Both the position numbers and the translations under genes were made by a program. 64,000 bases of DNA from positions 665,545-729,544 of the forward strand of contig JANVCC010000219.1 of NCBI GenBank assembly GCA_025345505.1, given 5' to 3'. The notes below the pieces were generated by a model, which had not been told where the DNA came from, made no database searches, and was given only the letters and a program-made list of their open reading frames with translations. This document shows positions 12,002 to 26,166 of this stretch, in pieces. The DNA is from Todiramphus chloris collaris (lineage: Eukaryota > Chordata > Aves > Coraciiformes > Alcedinidae). Positions within the stretch are counted from its first letter, which is position 1. Every line of letters begins with the position of its first letter.

Positions 12002-12931
12002 TGTTGTTATTCACCTAGAGATGCACGTGAGCAGTGAGTGTGATGAGAGGCATTAGCTCAGGGCAGCATCTGCTTGAGGGGCTCCTTGGCCTGGCTTGGT
12101 GGGTTCAGCACATGGAGTCAAGGTTCCTCTCCTGCTGTCCTTGGCCAGTTTTATTCATAACCCCAGTTTCAAGAGGTTTCCTGCTTTACTGTTCTTCTCC
12201 CTTTGTCTGGGCATAGGGTGCAAGATCTGGGGGATTTGTTGCACGGAGCTCGTGTGATGGGAGACACTTGGGCCCTCATTTTCACTGCAGGAGCTAAATT
12301 TCTCCCATTGGATTTTTGAGCACCCACAGCTTCAGATGAAATCAGGGGGGGAGCTGCATGCACTTCAAATTTCAGTGCCTGTTTAGCTTTGATTTGCATC
12401 TGGTATCTAGGGCAAACTCTGGGAAGTGTCTGATTTCATCCAGTCTCGCCAACGTCTGTGATTTTATCAGAAAGCCTCATGGTACTTGGTGTGTTTTTTT
12501 CTTTTCTTAACATCCCAGCTTTGTCTGTCAATTGATCATGTCAGAACTGAAACATTCAGTTAAAAATAAAAGCCAGTGTCCCCTGAAATGTTGCGTAACA
12601 AATCAAGAAAACACAGAAGCTGCAGGAAATCACAAGAAACCAGAACGTTTTTATCGCAGGCATCTTGCAAGGGTTCTCCTGGCCAAGAAGTAGAGGTTTG
12701 GGGGAAGTCTGGGTTTGGTTACACAGCAGGAGTGCAAGTGCCAGGGGGTAGTGAAGGGGTTTCTGGATGTTTCCATGTCATCTGCAAAGGCAGGCTGCCC
12801 ACTCTGCCTGGTTTTAGCATGGTGAATGGTAAAAACATTGGGGTTATAAAAATGCAGGAGAATTGCGTGGACTGCACAACCATTGTCAACGTGGGCAGAG
12901 CTCTCCTGCTTCAAGACCTGTATTTCTGAGT
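12002..12931. other. Gene-free unique sequence
   Basis: No gene was recognised. The frames of 117 and 159 codons on opposite strands near 12576-13130 overlap each other and the next CR1 tail, which argues against either being real. Confidence 0.5.
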
Positions 12932-13020
12932 GACCTGCCCCAGCTTTGTCCTGCTCTGGCAGGGGAGGATGGACTCGATGCTCTTCAGAGGTCCCTTCCA
13001 ACTCATTCTGTGTTTCTCTG
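12932..13020 (+). mobile_element. CR1 LINE, 3'-end fragment
   Basis: This is a short plus-strand CR1 tail: TTTGTCCTGCTCTGGCAGGG, then GGACTCGATGCTCTTCAGAG, then GTCCCTTCCAACTCATTCTG and a decayed TGTTTCTCTG terminus. The TGCTCTGGCAGGG start differs from the CTAGTGGGAGG type at 6071 and 10570, so it is another CR1 subfamily. Confidence 0.88.
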
Positions 13021-15769
13021 TGTGGTGTGTTCATGTGCATTGCTCGTTTGGTGAGTCCCTGTAGCAAAAGCCTTAAATTGAAGAAATAATAACCCATCTG
13101 AATGAGCTTAAGTGATTTCACTTCAGGCACAGAGCGTCCACCCTGGGACGGGACTCGCTGTGCTGGCCAACAGGTCAGCTCGGGTATGAGCAGGAGAGAT
13201 GCTCTTTTGGAGCAGTGCCTTTTCTGCCCTTGGAGGGGATCCCTGAACGGGGAGGGGGGGGTTGAGTGATTGGGTGCAGGGAGCTGGGGCTAGGGGCAGG
13301 CTCAGTGGGGCACCCGTTTGCACGTTTGCCACCCCTTGTGCCCCAGCATGCACTTTGCCCGAGGTGTCCCCGCGGGTGCTAATCTTGCATGAAGCTCTCG
13401 AGGCTGCTGCATCTGCAGCTCCCCCAGCTCTGGTTGTGAGAATCAGATGGCTGACAAATGTTTGACCAAAGCTGGCTTTGGTTTGTTTTTTTTTTTTTTC
13501 CTTCTTTCTCTGCATACCCAGTGTCATTTCTCACCTCCCCAGATGGATGGAAGGGACAAGGCAGCTCTGTGCCCAGGGTTGTGCGACCCCCAGTGCCTGG
13601 CTGCATCCCACCTTCGTGTCAATGCCATGCACGGGGGAATATTTCCTTTAAACAAGCAGAGTCAAGGAGGTTTCCCACATGGAGGGCTGCCCTTTTGTCC
13701 ACCATGGCTGCTGCTTCAGGCAGACGGTTCTAATTAGAGAGGGGTAATTGCAGTGCTGCCTTCGGCCATCCCAGCGAGGAACCACTGCGGGCAGGGCTGC
13801 TCCTCAGAGAAACAGCAGCTCTGGGCTTCCCGTGGTGGGGTGAAGAGTTGGGAACACTCCTTCCTTCCCTCTCTCTCTGCCACGTCATTCCACAGATCCG
13901 TATTTTCACACACCCAGGGAGGAGCAGTCATTGTTATCTCAGGCCTGTAAGCCAAGGAAAGAAATAGGAGGATAAAAGAGCATTTTGTTTTGTTGGGGGA
14001 TTTTTTTTTTGGTTTCCCCTCCCCAGTTTCATATTTCTTACATTACTAAGTGGTTCTCTGCTTTAGGATATCTTTTTGCCAGCCATGGGTACCCTGTGGA
14101 ATTGCCCTTTCTCCTCCATTGTATTCTCCTGCTTTCCTGCAGCTAACAGTGAATACAGCATCTTGCATCACAGCACTTCTGGGAAAAACCACTCAGTCTG
14201 TGGTAGCCTTGCTGTCTGCCAAGGGGGAACCCAGATGGCATGAGGGAAATCGTCCTGCACAAACCTGGGAGGGGTAGCATAAGTGTATTAAACCTCTTTC
14301 CGTTGTTATTTGGTTGTGCAGGTCCCCGTGCTCCTCAGCACAGCACCCCAGGAGCAGGAACGAAGGGGGAGTGTTCTTTTCCCACTAGAGCAGGTATAAT
14401 TTAGCTGCCCGAGACACAACGCTGCCAGCTGGGCACACGGACCCGAGTGCTGCAAGGTTAGGACTGGCTGAGCTCTGCCTTTGGGTCGCTGCCCGTGTTA
14501 CGTGAGGCTCTGAGAGTGCGGTTTTGATGCGACGGGAGAATTTGTCACTCCAGTGCCTCCCAACCCAGCTCACCCAGGCACGGGGGTGATGTACCACGGT
14601 AGAACCAAAGCAAACACCAGCAACCAGGAGCTGTAGCAGAAAGGAGTTATGTGTGAGCATGTGGTGGGATATTCTCATCATCTAACTACAAACTTCTCAA
14701 CCTCAGCATTTTTTTTTTAGCGCGGCTTTCGGTGTGACTGGATTTTATCACCTCCTATTTAATTACTATGCAGATCCTATTTAATTTGCCAAAAAAAAAC
14801 CCCAACCCCTAATTCAGTAAGGGAATACAACACAACAGCACGGCATGTGCTTAAAAATAATCTAGTATTTGGGAAGCAAAAGAGAATTTTTTTGGTTTAA
14901 CAAGAATGAGAAGTATGTGCTGAGCACCCCTCACAGATACCAGTCCTGTAATGCCCTTGCCGGTCGCAAAGCAGCTGAGAAGATAAATTGGTATATGTGA
15001 AAAAGGAGAATGGCCCCAGGACTCTGTGCTAGCTCATCACAGCAAAGTCAGGCAGAGGGAGCCCCAGAGATCACAACTTGTCAAGAAAATCTCAGGTGCA
15101 GTGAGGGAAAGTTTATGGTCAAAGAGATGTCAGCGTTGTAGAAATGTTGGAGGGTGAGCCTTGGGTGCCAGAGCCTCCTGCAGCAGGGTGGGCGCCTACA
15201 CCCAGGTTCCTCTCTGCTTCTGGATGAGGTGTCCCACTGGGATGCTTTGGGCTGGAAAAGTCCTCCTGAGTCCAGACTGCAGATTCAGGGCTGTAGGGAC
15301 TGGAAGGTCATTAGGTAAATGCAAAACCATAACTCAGAAAACAAAGTGGCTTCATCACTCGGGCTGTTCTTCAAAGACGTTTTGGGAAACCCAAGTTTCT
15401 GATGAACTCTTTGCGTTTTTAAAAGAGGAGGTGAAGAAATAAATTCGAAAAGAATCATGCCTTTGTCCCCTCCTTCCTCCCCTTCATCCTCCTAGACTGA
15501 GAAGCTGTTTTCCAAGCTTCATCTGGATGCAAATCCAAGTGGCCATGGTACAGAAGAGAGTTTTGCTGCCCAGTTTGAATTATCGAGCTGCTGCATGCCC
15601 ACGCGTTGGGGGAAGCAGGGCTGGGGGTCACCTCTTTGCACGCTGGCCCAGCTCTGTTGATTTAACTCAGGACTGCAGCTCTGGGGCCATAACAAATCAG
15701 AACCACGCTGCCTAAGCCCACGGTGGGTTTTGCCAGCAGGGCTATTGTTTCTCCTAAGCCACTGTGAGA
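13021..15769. other. Gene-free sequence
   Basis: No supportable gene was found. The block 13,130-13,430 is GC-rich with modest CpG. T-runs occur at 13485-13499 and 14009-14019. Frames of up to 134 codons overlap on both strands with no domain resemblance. Confidence 0.5.
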
Positions 15770-16180
15770 CGGAGCATGTGTCTTCTGAGGAAAGGCTGAA
15801 GGACCTGGGCCTGTTCAGCCTTGAGAAGAGAAGGCTGAGGGGAGACCTTATTGCCCTCTCCAGCACCTGAAGGGAAGGTGTAGTGAGGTGGGAGTTGGTC
15901 TGTTTTCCCTGGGGACAAGGGACAGAACAAGAGGCAATGGCCTGCAGTCCAAGCAGGTTTGGTTCAGGCTGGATCTCAGGAAGCATTTCTCTCCAGAAAG
16001 GGCTGTCAGGCACTGGAATGGGCTGCCCAGGGAGCTACTGGAGTCACCAGCCCTGGAGGGGTTTAAGAAGCAGTAGATGTTGTGCTGAGGGACAGATTTA
16101 GTGGTTTTGACAGGGCTAGGGGTAAGGTTGGACTTGATCTTGAAGGTGTCTTCCAGCCAGACCTGTTCTATGATTCTGTG
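15770..16180 (+). mobile_element. CR1 LINE, 3' ~410 bp
   Basis: This plus-strand CR1 covers the very end of ORF2 and the whole 3' UTR. The blocks in order are GAGGAAAGGCTGAAGGACCT, CTGAGGGGAGACCTTATTGC, GACAGAACAAGAGGCAATGG, GGCTGCCCAGGGAGCTACTG and GGACTTGATCTTGAAGGTGT, with the terminal TCTATGATTCTGTG at 16167-16180. The frame at its left encodes the family's '...[14 protein letters not shown]' region but with stops. It is 5'-truncated and non-functional. Confidence 0.94.
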
Positions 16181-19100
16181 TTTGGTTTTGTACTGGTTGT
16201 CTTCTCCTGCAGCCTCCCCCAGCTGTGCTGCAAGAGGTATTTCTCTGGTCATCATCATCTCCCTGGTCAGATGATGACCATGGTGAGCTACAAACACTGC
16301 ATTTGTTTCCAACTGCATTGATCCCCAAGCAGGCTTTGTTTGGTCCTCCATGGATGCCAGGAATGAGAAGTGGTGAGTTCCAGGGCTTTGTTTTTCTTCT
16401 TTTATGATTGTATTTACAAAATCAGTGATTCTAAGTCATTGAAAAGCAACAGATTTCTTATCACTGAACGCTTTGTGCCAGCACCAACTTCACAACTGCA
16501 TTTCTAGTGCTCTTTTGGCTCGGAAGCTCTCCAGAAGAAAGCCATCTCCATGCACTTCTCTGATGTCTGCCTCTTTCCCACTGCCGTAAGGACTCACTTG
16601 TGGCACTAAGAGAACTCTGGAAAGGGCTTAGTTTAGAAACAGTTGTTTTACACTCTATATAGCTGTTTATTTCTTGTCCTTTTTTTACTTTCATTGTTAA
16701 TGGTGCTAGCACAGAAGCAGACTTTTTTTCCCCCTAAAGGTTTCCACCTCTGTTTAATGCCTCTGGCGTACCTGGGCTCACGTTCTGCCTGCAAGTCTGA
16801 GCTGTGTCTGTGTGAGGAATGGGTTCCATGGACAATTTCCTCTAAGGAAAGTGCCAGTCGAATGGGGAAGTACAAATAAGTATGGGTCAGAGACAGGGTG
16901 GCTGGGAGAGATGAAGAGGTTGCAGGAATAATTTACTTAATAAGACCTGTCTTCCTACCTACAAGCATGTTGTGGTTAATCCCTGAACCATGAAAGGTTA
17001 TAAATGACTTGTTTATCTAATTCATTTCTGGATGTTTCCATTCTCTGCATGACACTCACATCCCTTTTTCTTAATCCTGCCATTTTTACGCGCTGAACAT
17101 CTTGTGGCAGTGGTTTTTTAAGTAATTTTTTAAAGGGAATTCAGGGTTTCAAAGGTTTATTTCCCCCCAGCAATATCAGGTTTTGGAGCTTCTTTTCCTT
17201 ATTTTGGATAGTAAGTTTAGCAAATTATATTTTCATTTGTCTTGTAAAATGCTGTTAACATTTTCGGAGGCTGTTCAAGGGCCACAGCTCCGAAGGTCTC
17301 AGATAAAAGCCCCGGGCTGGTTAATCCGTGTATGAATCCTACAGGCACTGGGTTTTGGAGGGGGCTGCGCATTCCCACGCCACTTTTTCCAGCAAAGACT
17401 CTTCCACAGTGTCTTAGTAGGCAAAGAGAAGAAATAAAGAGAAGGAGGCTGGAGGACCGTGTAAAATTCAGAGAAGAGCAGAGGAGGAACATGTGCCCCA
17501 TGGCAAGGAAACAGGCTCCAGGGTGGGGAGAGAATCTGGAGTTGTTTTGGCACTTCTTTCCTCTTCAAAATCCAATTTCTCAAACCCCATCTGACAAGTT
17601 CAGTAGTTTCACATGAGTAAATCCTCTGGTTGAAGGAAAAGACAATAAGAAATCATAAAACTGTGCAAGGCAAGTGGCACAGTTTGCAGTGAGGGTTGCA
17701 AGTCTGTTGGTCAGTCCATGTCTGTGAAATCAAGGTTGGAAAAAACCCATGTTTTTAAAGGCTGTCATGATCTGATTAAACACTGCAAAATCACCTCAAG
17801 ATCCCCTGTTCCAATATTTTAACTTTTTAAAGCTGATCTGAACATCACTATGAATGAATAACCCATACAATCAGAAACTAATGTGGGCAAAAGGGGGGTT
17901 AATAAAATCAGGCAAATTTTTCAGTGCTCAGTTATAAGAAGCAGGTCATGCAAAAAGAGCCCCTGTATTTCCAAACCCTAGCCTATTCACCCACAAACTG
18001 AAAACAGAAAAGTAGGCAGAATTTATTACAGAGTATTCCATTTTTCCTCAGGTCAGGCTACTTTGTCCTTGCCTACATCACCAGAATCAAACCACTTATA
18101 TTTTTCCTAGTTGCTTAGGAGGACACGTTAAAATTTGCTAAATACATTCTATTGTCAAAACATTTCTGAGCAAAGTTTATTTGAGCACATTCTGTCGCTA
18201 ATTCCTCTTGTAAATATGGTGCGAAGCATTCTTTTGTTTGTTTTTTAACGTGGGAGCAGCTGTACTGGTCTGGGAGGCAGCTCTGATGAACAGATGCGTA
18301 GGTCAGGAAGAAAAAAATAAATCTATTATCTTGCTTTTGTTCACCAAAACTTGTTGATTTTGAGCTATGTGCATTTCAAGCTGCAATTGTGTTATACTCC
18401 AAAGGGAACAGTGGCCTTCAGAAGACTGGGTTGAGGTTTTTTTTCTTATACCTTCCTCTCTACCTCATTTACCTCTCTGTGAAATGGAAACCCATGAGTT
18501 ATCCACTCCGACTGACTTTCCTGATGCTTCCTTATGGTCTGCAAGAAACTTATAAAATACACTGGAAAAAAAAGTTGGCTGTAATTCAGTGGAAAATGAG
18601 GTGTAGCTAATACGTACAGAGTTTCCAACCCCCTAAACAGTTTAAATTAGCAGAACTTATATAAAAAACCGCATAGTAAGGAAAGAATTTGTCATCCTTC
18701 AACTCCTCTCCTCACATCTTCATTTGACTGTGGTCTACTTCTGGCCTTAACTTAATAATAGAAACTTTTCTAGTGCTTCAAGCAGGGGTGAGTTTAGATC
18801 TTATCATTTTGGTGGTCATAGTCACTGCTGCTCTCCAGAAGATGTTTGGAGGCTCAGGAATTTCATGGCAGAGACCCGCCACATGCAGAAGGAGCTACTG
18901 AATTCCTTTGTCCTCCAGGAGATGGTTTCCTTTCCCAGTGCACTCCCCTGGTTAAAATCAATCCAACACATCGTTCGGTGTTTCACGCATCATTGTTCTG
19001 GTTTGTTTTGGTGCTGATTTTTTCCTGCAAGAAGAAAAGGGAAAGATTTCAATAGCTTTGGCATTGTTTGGGTGATCTTTCTCTTTAAGCCACCAGAAAA

Positions 19101-22100
19101 GGATGGGAAGCTACTAAAGAGCATCATCATCTTAGGTCTTAAAACTATGTTCCTGTTGGGAAACTTAATTTTTGAGGTATTAAGGTCATTAGGTGGAAAT
19201 CAGGGGGTTCCAGGCTGGGAATGATATGTTGGGCACGTTTGTGATGGGAGATTATGAAGAAGAAAATCAAAGCATCTCCCTGATAGCTCAAAAATCTCCT
19301 GCAGATCCCTTTGTACCACCACTGTGTGGAAACCCTACCGAGCACCATGGAGCTGTACAAGTCAAAACCAGGGGATTTTCACTCCTTTCCTTAGATTGTC
19401 CTTCTTGAAGCTAAAATATGTATACACATGTATGGGTTTAAGTGTGGAAGTGTATATAAATATATATCTCTCTAATAAATGTGTGTGTCATTTTGGGGGT
19501 GTATTTCCCCAGCCTCAGCCTGAATTTCACTTCATTTCATTTCTTTGTTTCTAGCTCTGTCCTTCTTCAAACTATTAATTTCCTCCACGTCTTTGGCACT
19601 GGCATGTTTTCAGCACATTCTGCCTTGGATGTCATCTCGCTACGCTGCACGTATCCAGGGTCCTTTCCTAACCTTTGTTGTAATTGAGTGTTCCAGTAAC
19701 AGGTCGTCTGGGCTGCTTTTCCTCTCGGCGAGGTGAAGGTGAGATTATTCTAGGGTCATTTAAGAACAGGGCGATATCCTCCCAGGTTTGTCAACGGGAA
19801 CCTGTTATTATGCAGCTTGAAAACCAACTGGCAGTTTATTCACATACCTCATGCTGTAAACTCATATCTTATTTATTGTCCACCATTTAAAACAAGTCAC
19901 ATTTACTGTGGCTCCAAGGCATCTTCTCCCCTTTGAATCTCTGTTTCCAATTATTTTCCCCCAGATGTTATTAGTTTGTATTTGCCAGGTTGCATCTCAT
20001 TTTGTTTGTTGGTTGTTGGGTTTTTTTGCTAAATAACAAAAATCATAAGGGGTCACTTTGAGGCAGCGGAACTAATGGGCAATCATGAATATTAGGGAAG
20101 CTTGAAAAATTATTAAGGTGATGAAATCTTTCTCATGCTACATGCTAATGAAAACTCAGCATGTGGCTGTTTCCGAGATAATCCTATTGCTAGACTGGTT
20201 GAAATATCATTGTGAGTGCTTTCTTCTAAATATACATAGTCTAAATTTATATACACTTATCTTCCCATGAAATTGGAGTTCCTTATTCTGCTTTTCATGA
20301 ACTCTCATCTGAAGGATATTAGATGGATGTCTGTAAGAATCTGACGAAGCTGCTGTTGCTTGACATTTTAGGCGTTTTCTGGAGTGATGATCTGGAGTAG
20401 GCAGCTGAGTGTGTGGCAGCTCGGTGTGTTGTACCTCCCGCCTACAGCCAGTTAATGCCTCCCACACAGGTCACTGGACTCAGGAGCCTGCTGGTCTACA
20501 AGAGGCTAAGTACAGAGGATTTTGAAACAAAAGCAAAAAAATTTCCTTCCTTTTCGTCTCGCCAGGATGTGCTGGTAACACAGGCACAGCTTTACTGGGG
20601 TGGCAGGGGGAGGCGACGCGGGCTGTGTGAGCCTGAGCTACCACTGAGTGCAGTTTCCAGCACCCTCTGCACATTGCAGGTACTGGATGTCAGTGGGGTG
20701 GATGTTTTCTGGCAGTTAGGTGGTTAACAGGTTATGGCTGCCGTGGTCCTCACCAAATTGTCACGAGGTGGCCAGCAGCCCAGCTCTTCAAACGCAGCGA
20801 ACCTTGATTCACGGGACTGCCACGGGTTCCTCGTGTGCAGGGGTGTATGAAATAAATAACGAGGGAAGAGCTTTTCCCTGCGTGATCCCTTTTGCTGTGC
20901 TTTGGGTGACTTTTATTCTCGCCATGGGTTGAGTGAAGTCCCAGTCTGGGCTCGGGCTGAAATGAACATCTGTAGCTGAATAACTGCACTAATGCAGTGA
21001 ACAGATAATAAAAGTGGGGATTGTGTGCCGGGATTTTTTTTTTTTTTTTGATTCAGTACAAGCAAAATTCTCTCCATAGAATGAATGGCAGCTATTCATC
21101 TCAGAGAGCGGAGAGAGAAGGAGTCAGGGCAATTTTACTAACCTTTAATAAGGCTCTCAATCTATTTATAAATTGCCATCGATGTGTGGCTACACATTCA
21201 GCTGAAGACAGATGGCAATAGTTTAGTTCAAACCCTTTTTTTTTTTTAATTTAAGGCACTAAAACCATTATGGACTTTGCTGCAGTTTGTACTTTGGTTG
21301 GATGCTGATGCTTAACATTGCTGCAGCTGGTCCCCCATTACCCCAGGGACTCTTCCTTGGGAATGCCATCCTCACCAACCTAGGACATGTGGATCTCTCC
21401 TCCTCCTCCTGTTGTTGTCACATCTGTTCTGAGATCCCCCTTTGCTCCTCACTTACCCTTTTGACCTGCATCGTTGTCCTACAGCTTCGCCTTTCCAGAT
21501 ACGGATCAGCCTCCCTTGTCTACAAAGTTTAAGTTGCATTTGAGGGACGTTGGCATCAAGTTGCATGTGAGGGACATTGGCATCCATAAGGATGAAGCCC
21601 ATGGGATTAACACCTCTGAGAGGTGCAGGAAAGCCTGGTGGGCAGCATTTTATGCTGCCGTCTTTCCACCTTCAGGGAGTTCATAGCTTGAAATAGTCTC
21701 TGTTAATCTCAGCAGATAATTCCTGCTTATTCCCCCAAGAGGAGGTCCCTTGATGCTGATCTGACTCCCTACCAGGCTAACAGGGGCCACTCTAATTTAG
21801 TTTGGTTTTATGAAATAAAAGCTGTGGCTCCTTGGCTCTGTGTATTTCCCCGTGGTTTTCTGTCAGACTGCGCTGCTTGCTGCAGCTCACGTGGTTAACA
21901 CGGGTAACTGGGATTTCTGAGCAGCTTTCACCTTCTAAATGAGCTATGAAATGAAAAGAAAAAATAAAAAAGATGAACCAGTAACATGTCAAAAGGTGTT
22001 TGATCAAAGTATCCCAAGAATATTCCTGGTTTTTCCAGGTGAAAGTGTTGGATGGAGGTAGCGTGGCAGGGCAGGTAAGTTATGGTCACCAAGGCTGGAG

Positions 22101-25100
22101 TGGGGGATGATGCTTTAGGAGAGAGCCATTAATGTGTTTTATTGACACAGAGGAAAATCTTTAATTCTAGACTTTATGTAAATAGTTCCTGGTGCTTTTT
22201 GGTAATATACTGAGCTGGATTCTCAAAAATCATCAGGTGAAATCTCTGTACTCTGCTTCAGGACACTCACAAGCATCAATTCTGGCCCCCAGAGCTGCGA
22301 AGCTGCCGATCACGCATGTTCTGTATTGCAGTGTAGGGAATCCAAGGGTCCCAGTGGTACACTATTTTATCTTTACCTTTTTTCCATGTATATCCGTGTT
22401 CTTTAAGGCGCAGATGATGAGACTCATACACCTACTGAATAATCCCCTACACCGAAGCATGCCTCTGATGGAAAGAAGGGCCACTCCTGTCCGTGGGACA
22501 TTCAACAGACCTTTCTTGGGCTGTAGTTTGATATATTATGGGGAAGTTTGTGAGGTGGAAAAGTTTCTGCTTAGCTGCCGAGATAATTTTCTCTGGAATT
22601 ATATTCCAGGAAGCTTCTTCTGATATTTTACATCACATGAAGATAACCTCTTTGACTTTGTGGCATATGTGTCTTACAAATGTGCTCTCTTCATAAAAGC
22701 TTTGGAAATGCTCTGAAGCTCGAGACTGCAAGAGCTGTAGCAAGGACCAAATCCATGCTATGTTGTCATAACAACAAACAACGATTTGAAATGCAGATTT
22801 TTCATCTTTACTCTTTAGTTGTGATTGAAAGCTCTGGAAAATGGAGGATTTGCTGTACTGAGATTGTGCCTATTAGAATAAGAATGTGATAATGGAAGTT
22901 GGTAGGATGCCCAAGGGATAAAAGAGTATGATTTATGAAGCCTCTAAACCAAGAATTATATATGTTTATGGGGTGGCCTATCCAGCTATTTCTATTCAAC
23001 CTGTAAGACTGGTGTCACCGCTGGGGAAGCTGGGACCTCTGGAACAAACTGGTTTACTGCAGATAAAGCACGACCTTCTGACCCTCTGATAAACCCGTGG
23101 AAATGATAACTCCTTGGTGTTTGTTTCAAAAAAGCCGTTTCATCCCTTTGAGCAGACTGAGTTGGCTGTGTTATTTGCAAATAGCTTTTACTGTGCTGCT
23201 CCTGGCTCAGCTCGATGCAGCTGAACCCCTGCAAGGACCCCAGCAGATACTCTTCCCATCTCTGCTGTGAGTGCCCAGCTGGAGCCGTGTCCCGTCTGTC
23301 CTGCCTTGCAAATCTGCAGGGTGCTCACAAGCAAACCCTTCCTGGGGGAGGAAAAAAGAGCATTTTTACTGCCGTTCGATGTGCGTGTGACTCGGCCAAG
23401 AGATCCTCCAGGAGAAATCCCCGTGGCCGTGGGGCTTCCTGGGGTGTGATCCCCACTGCTCCTCCTCGCTCAGGTGTTTGGGCCACCACAGCAGAGCAAA
23501 CACTGCTTCAGGAAATGCATTTTCTGGTGCTTTCTCTTTTGACCTTGCAGGTCTCTAACAAGCACCAAGAGCTGGGGAATTGCATTCAAACTCAAGAGCC
23601 AATTTTTGGGAGTGATGTCTCGCTCTGCTCTTTCCGCCCTTGCTTCGTGAGTGCCGAGGGGAGCAAAGCGCCGAGCTAAATGCAAAGGGAGAGAAGAATA
23701 AGTGGAGCCAGGGGCCTTTTGGACAACGTTTCTGCAATTCCCAAGTGCTGGGTTTGAAAACGTCTAACGTGGAAAACCCACCTTGCAGGACAGCCTGATT
23801 TTCCAGGAGGTGCTCGGCGCTGCATCCCGGCTCCCTCATCCTGTAACACCAGCATGGAAGACAACCTGTGCCGGCCCCAAAACGTTGATGCTGGGCACAC
23901 GGGATCAACAAAACCGACCCTTAAAAGATCTGCACCCCATGAACTGGAGGATAAATAATGGGAGAGCAGCAGAAGTTTTTTCTCCTCTAGTTACCTGAGC
24001 ATCATACGCAGGTCCGCGTGGTTACCTTGCTTTGCCGGGCACCTCTTCTTCCAGAAGTGGAGGAATTTATTTCTTTTTTTTTTTTTCTGAATTCTCCCAG
24101 TTTTTGTAGGTTTCTTTCCACCTTGTGCTAGGGGATGCAGTACAGCAAGCAGGGCAGTGCCTGGGGAAGGAGCGGGGAGCATACAGCCCAGTGCTCAGCC
24201 ACTGCCTCTGCTTTAATATTTGATATTCAGATAACAGAAAATCCCATTCTGCAGGTCAACTCCAGTCTGTTTTCTCTACCCTCTTTGGCATGGTTCACTC
24301 TCCCTTTGTTACTCTTCATGTTCCATGATGCCTCAAATGTCAGAAACCTTCTCATTTTCTTTGATGGGTTTTGTGATTTCCTTAGTCATTCATATCTGTC
24401 CTACTTCTTTTCTTGCACTAATATTTCTGAGAAGCCAACTCATTTCCTGAACTTTAGAGGATGGCTTTTTCTTTTCCTTTTTCTTTCTAATCTTCATTTC
24501 CTTTTTCTGTCCCTGCCTATCCTCTTTCCAGTCCCTCCTTTATGCTTTTCCTGTTACACCAGAACTTTTCTCAGCTTGCCCAGGTGAAATCTAGTGATTT
24601 TGATTTTTATAAAAGAATAATCATAAACCAAGTGAATATGCTTGGTATGTCAATGCAGGCACCGTTTGTTCTGAGCAGCGTAAATATTCTCGAGATCTGA
24701 GGGCCCTTGAAATGAATTTTTCCCCCGGTGGAAAAAAAAATATGCTGCTGGCATTTGTTTGTGCTCTGCAGAGCCCAGGCCGAGCAGGAAGAGCACGTCA
24801 GTAGCCTGCAGTTATGTTCAGACATATGCTGCCAGCGTCACCTATAGAAACAGCTGTTAGACAAAAAGAAGATAGGGAAAAATCAGAAGCAAGTCTCCAG
24901 TTATTTCTAGTGACAGGTGCAATCTCCAAAGCTGCAGAGATTTCTGCTCGCTTCAGATAACTCCCTCTGCTTCGGATGCCTCTCTCTGAACCTCTCTCCT
25001 CGTGACTCTGCTGGAGAGCGGTGAGATGGGCTGGTGGCCCCAGCCAGCTGGCCAAGGCTTGAGGTCTGGGGCTGCTGGGGATGCAGGGGGACCTGCAGCT

Positions 25101-25945
25101 GTCCCTCTGCTTCTCCTGCAGTGCTCCACACTTGATTTGCACCCTAAGTGTGTGGCTGCTTAACTTTTCCCTTGTCTTATTTAATGGTAATTCTGGAACA
25201 AGCAACTTATTTAGTCATAATTTGCTGTTCAGAACAACTCGCTGCTCTGGCTGCTGCAGCAAGGACAGTGGCTCCATTAAGAGGTTTTCTATGCTAAATT
25301 ATACTCTGCATTTTATTCCTTAAGGCAGAATTTATTCCTTCCTTCTCCCTCCCCTGCAGGGTCACAGTTGCAGCCTCTCTCTTGCCCATCTCTCTTAGCA
25401 AACACCAAGGCAACACATTCTTAATATTTCAGCAACATCTATTTCCTCTGTCAGCAATCTGATCCCACCGTACTTCCAGAGGCCCCTTGACGTCCTTTCA
25501 GTGATTCTTTTTTGTATTCCACACTTGGGGGAAAAAAAAATAAATAAAATTGGATGTGTCTTAACTTCTAATGCAATTCCCATTTTCTTTCTCCTGCTGT
25601 TCACCTCTAGCACCCGTGCACACCCATCCCTCCCCTTGCTCCTGATGAGCCAGGGGCTTCTTCAGCTCTTGATTATTTCTGCACCTCCCCATTCATGCAC
25701 TCTCCACTTTTATACAGCTATCCATTGCTAGATAACTCCAGGGTGTGCAGCTATTTTCTTTGTGCTGTTTTCTACCCTTCCATGGCCTCGATTGTTTTTC
25801 CAGGGTAACTTCAGCTGAAGGCTGTTGCTGTATATTGCCCATTAGATGCAGGTTTCACACCTTGACTAACGACGGGGGCATTTGGGTTGCTTTACTTTAC
25901 ACCAGCTCATGGCTTTGTGAGTATGTACCATTGAGTGTTAACTAA
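16181..25945. other. Long repeat-poor, gene-free interval (~9.8 kb)
   Basis: This is the longest stretch without a recognisable CR1. I see no gene. Open frames of up to 154 codons (for example 22192-22623 and 23215-23679, both plus) show no family resemblance. The 24135-24587 frame is Phe/Leu-rich because the DNA is T-rich. Contents worth noting: a T-run near 21030-21049, a 27-bp tandem duplication at 21531-21584, AT/GT-rich simple sequence near 19420-19490, and an AT-rich, complex segment at 20028-20190 that could be a conserved non-coding element. Confidence 0.55.
21531..21584. repeat. 27-bp tandem duplication, two copies
   Basis: The units 21531-21557 and 21558-21584 both read AAGTTGCAT-TGAGGGAC-TTGGCATC with two differences (TT/GT after AAGTTGCA and CGT/CAT after GGGA), so they match at 25 of 27 positions. 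Nothing suggests more than a local slippage or unequal-exchange event. The period is a multiple of three, but no real coding frame contains it. Confidence 0.9.
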
Positions 25946-26166
25946 TCATAGAATCATTCAGGTTGGAAAAGACCCTTGGGATCATCAAGTCCAACCATGA
26001 ACCCTCTGCAAAGCTCACCCCTAATCCATGTCCCCCAGCAGCACATCTAAACGACCCTTCAACACCCCCCGGGATGGAGACTCGACCCCCTCCCTGGGCA
26101 GCCTGTTCCAGTCTCTGACTCCTCTTGCTGAGAAACATTTTTCCCTTATGTACAGTCTAAACCTAG
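25946..26166 (-). mobile_element. CR1 LINE, 3' ~220 bp
   Basis: This is a minus-strand CR1. The plus strand starts with its inverted tail, TCATAGAATCATTCAGG, then TTGGAAAAGACCCTTGGGAT, CATCAAGTCCAACCATGAAC, CTCCCTGGGCAGCCTGTTCC and ACAGTCTAAACCTAGCCTG. It then passes directly into the 18-bp minisatellite at 26167, whose first unit appears to come from the CR1 segment that normally follows (a CCTGTTGCATCTTGA-like block). No coding capacity remains. Confidence 0.92.

Noticed and set aside
22192-22623. 143-codon plus-strand frame in repeat-free DNA
   Set aside because: It resembles no known protein, has no convincing splice or start context, and is about the length expected by chance in 64 kb read in six frames.
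24135-24587. 150-codon Phe/Leu-rich frame resembling membrane segments
   Set aside because: Caused by T-rich DNA; no pattern of defined helices and loops and no family match.
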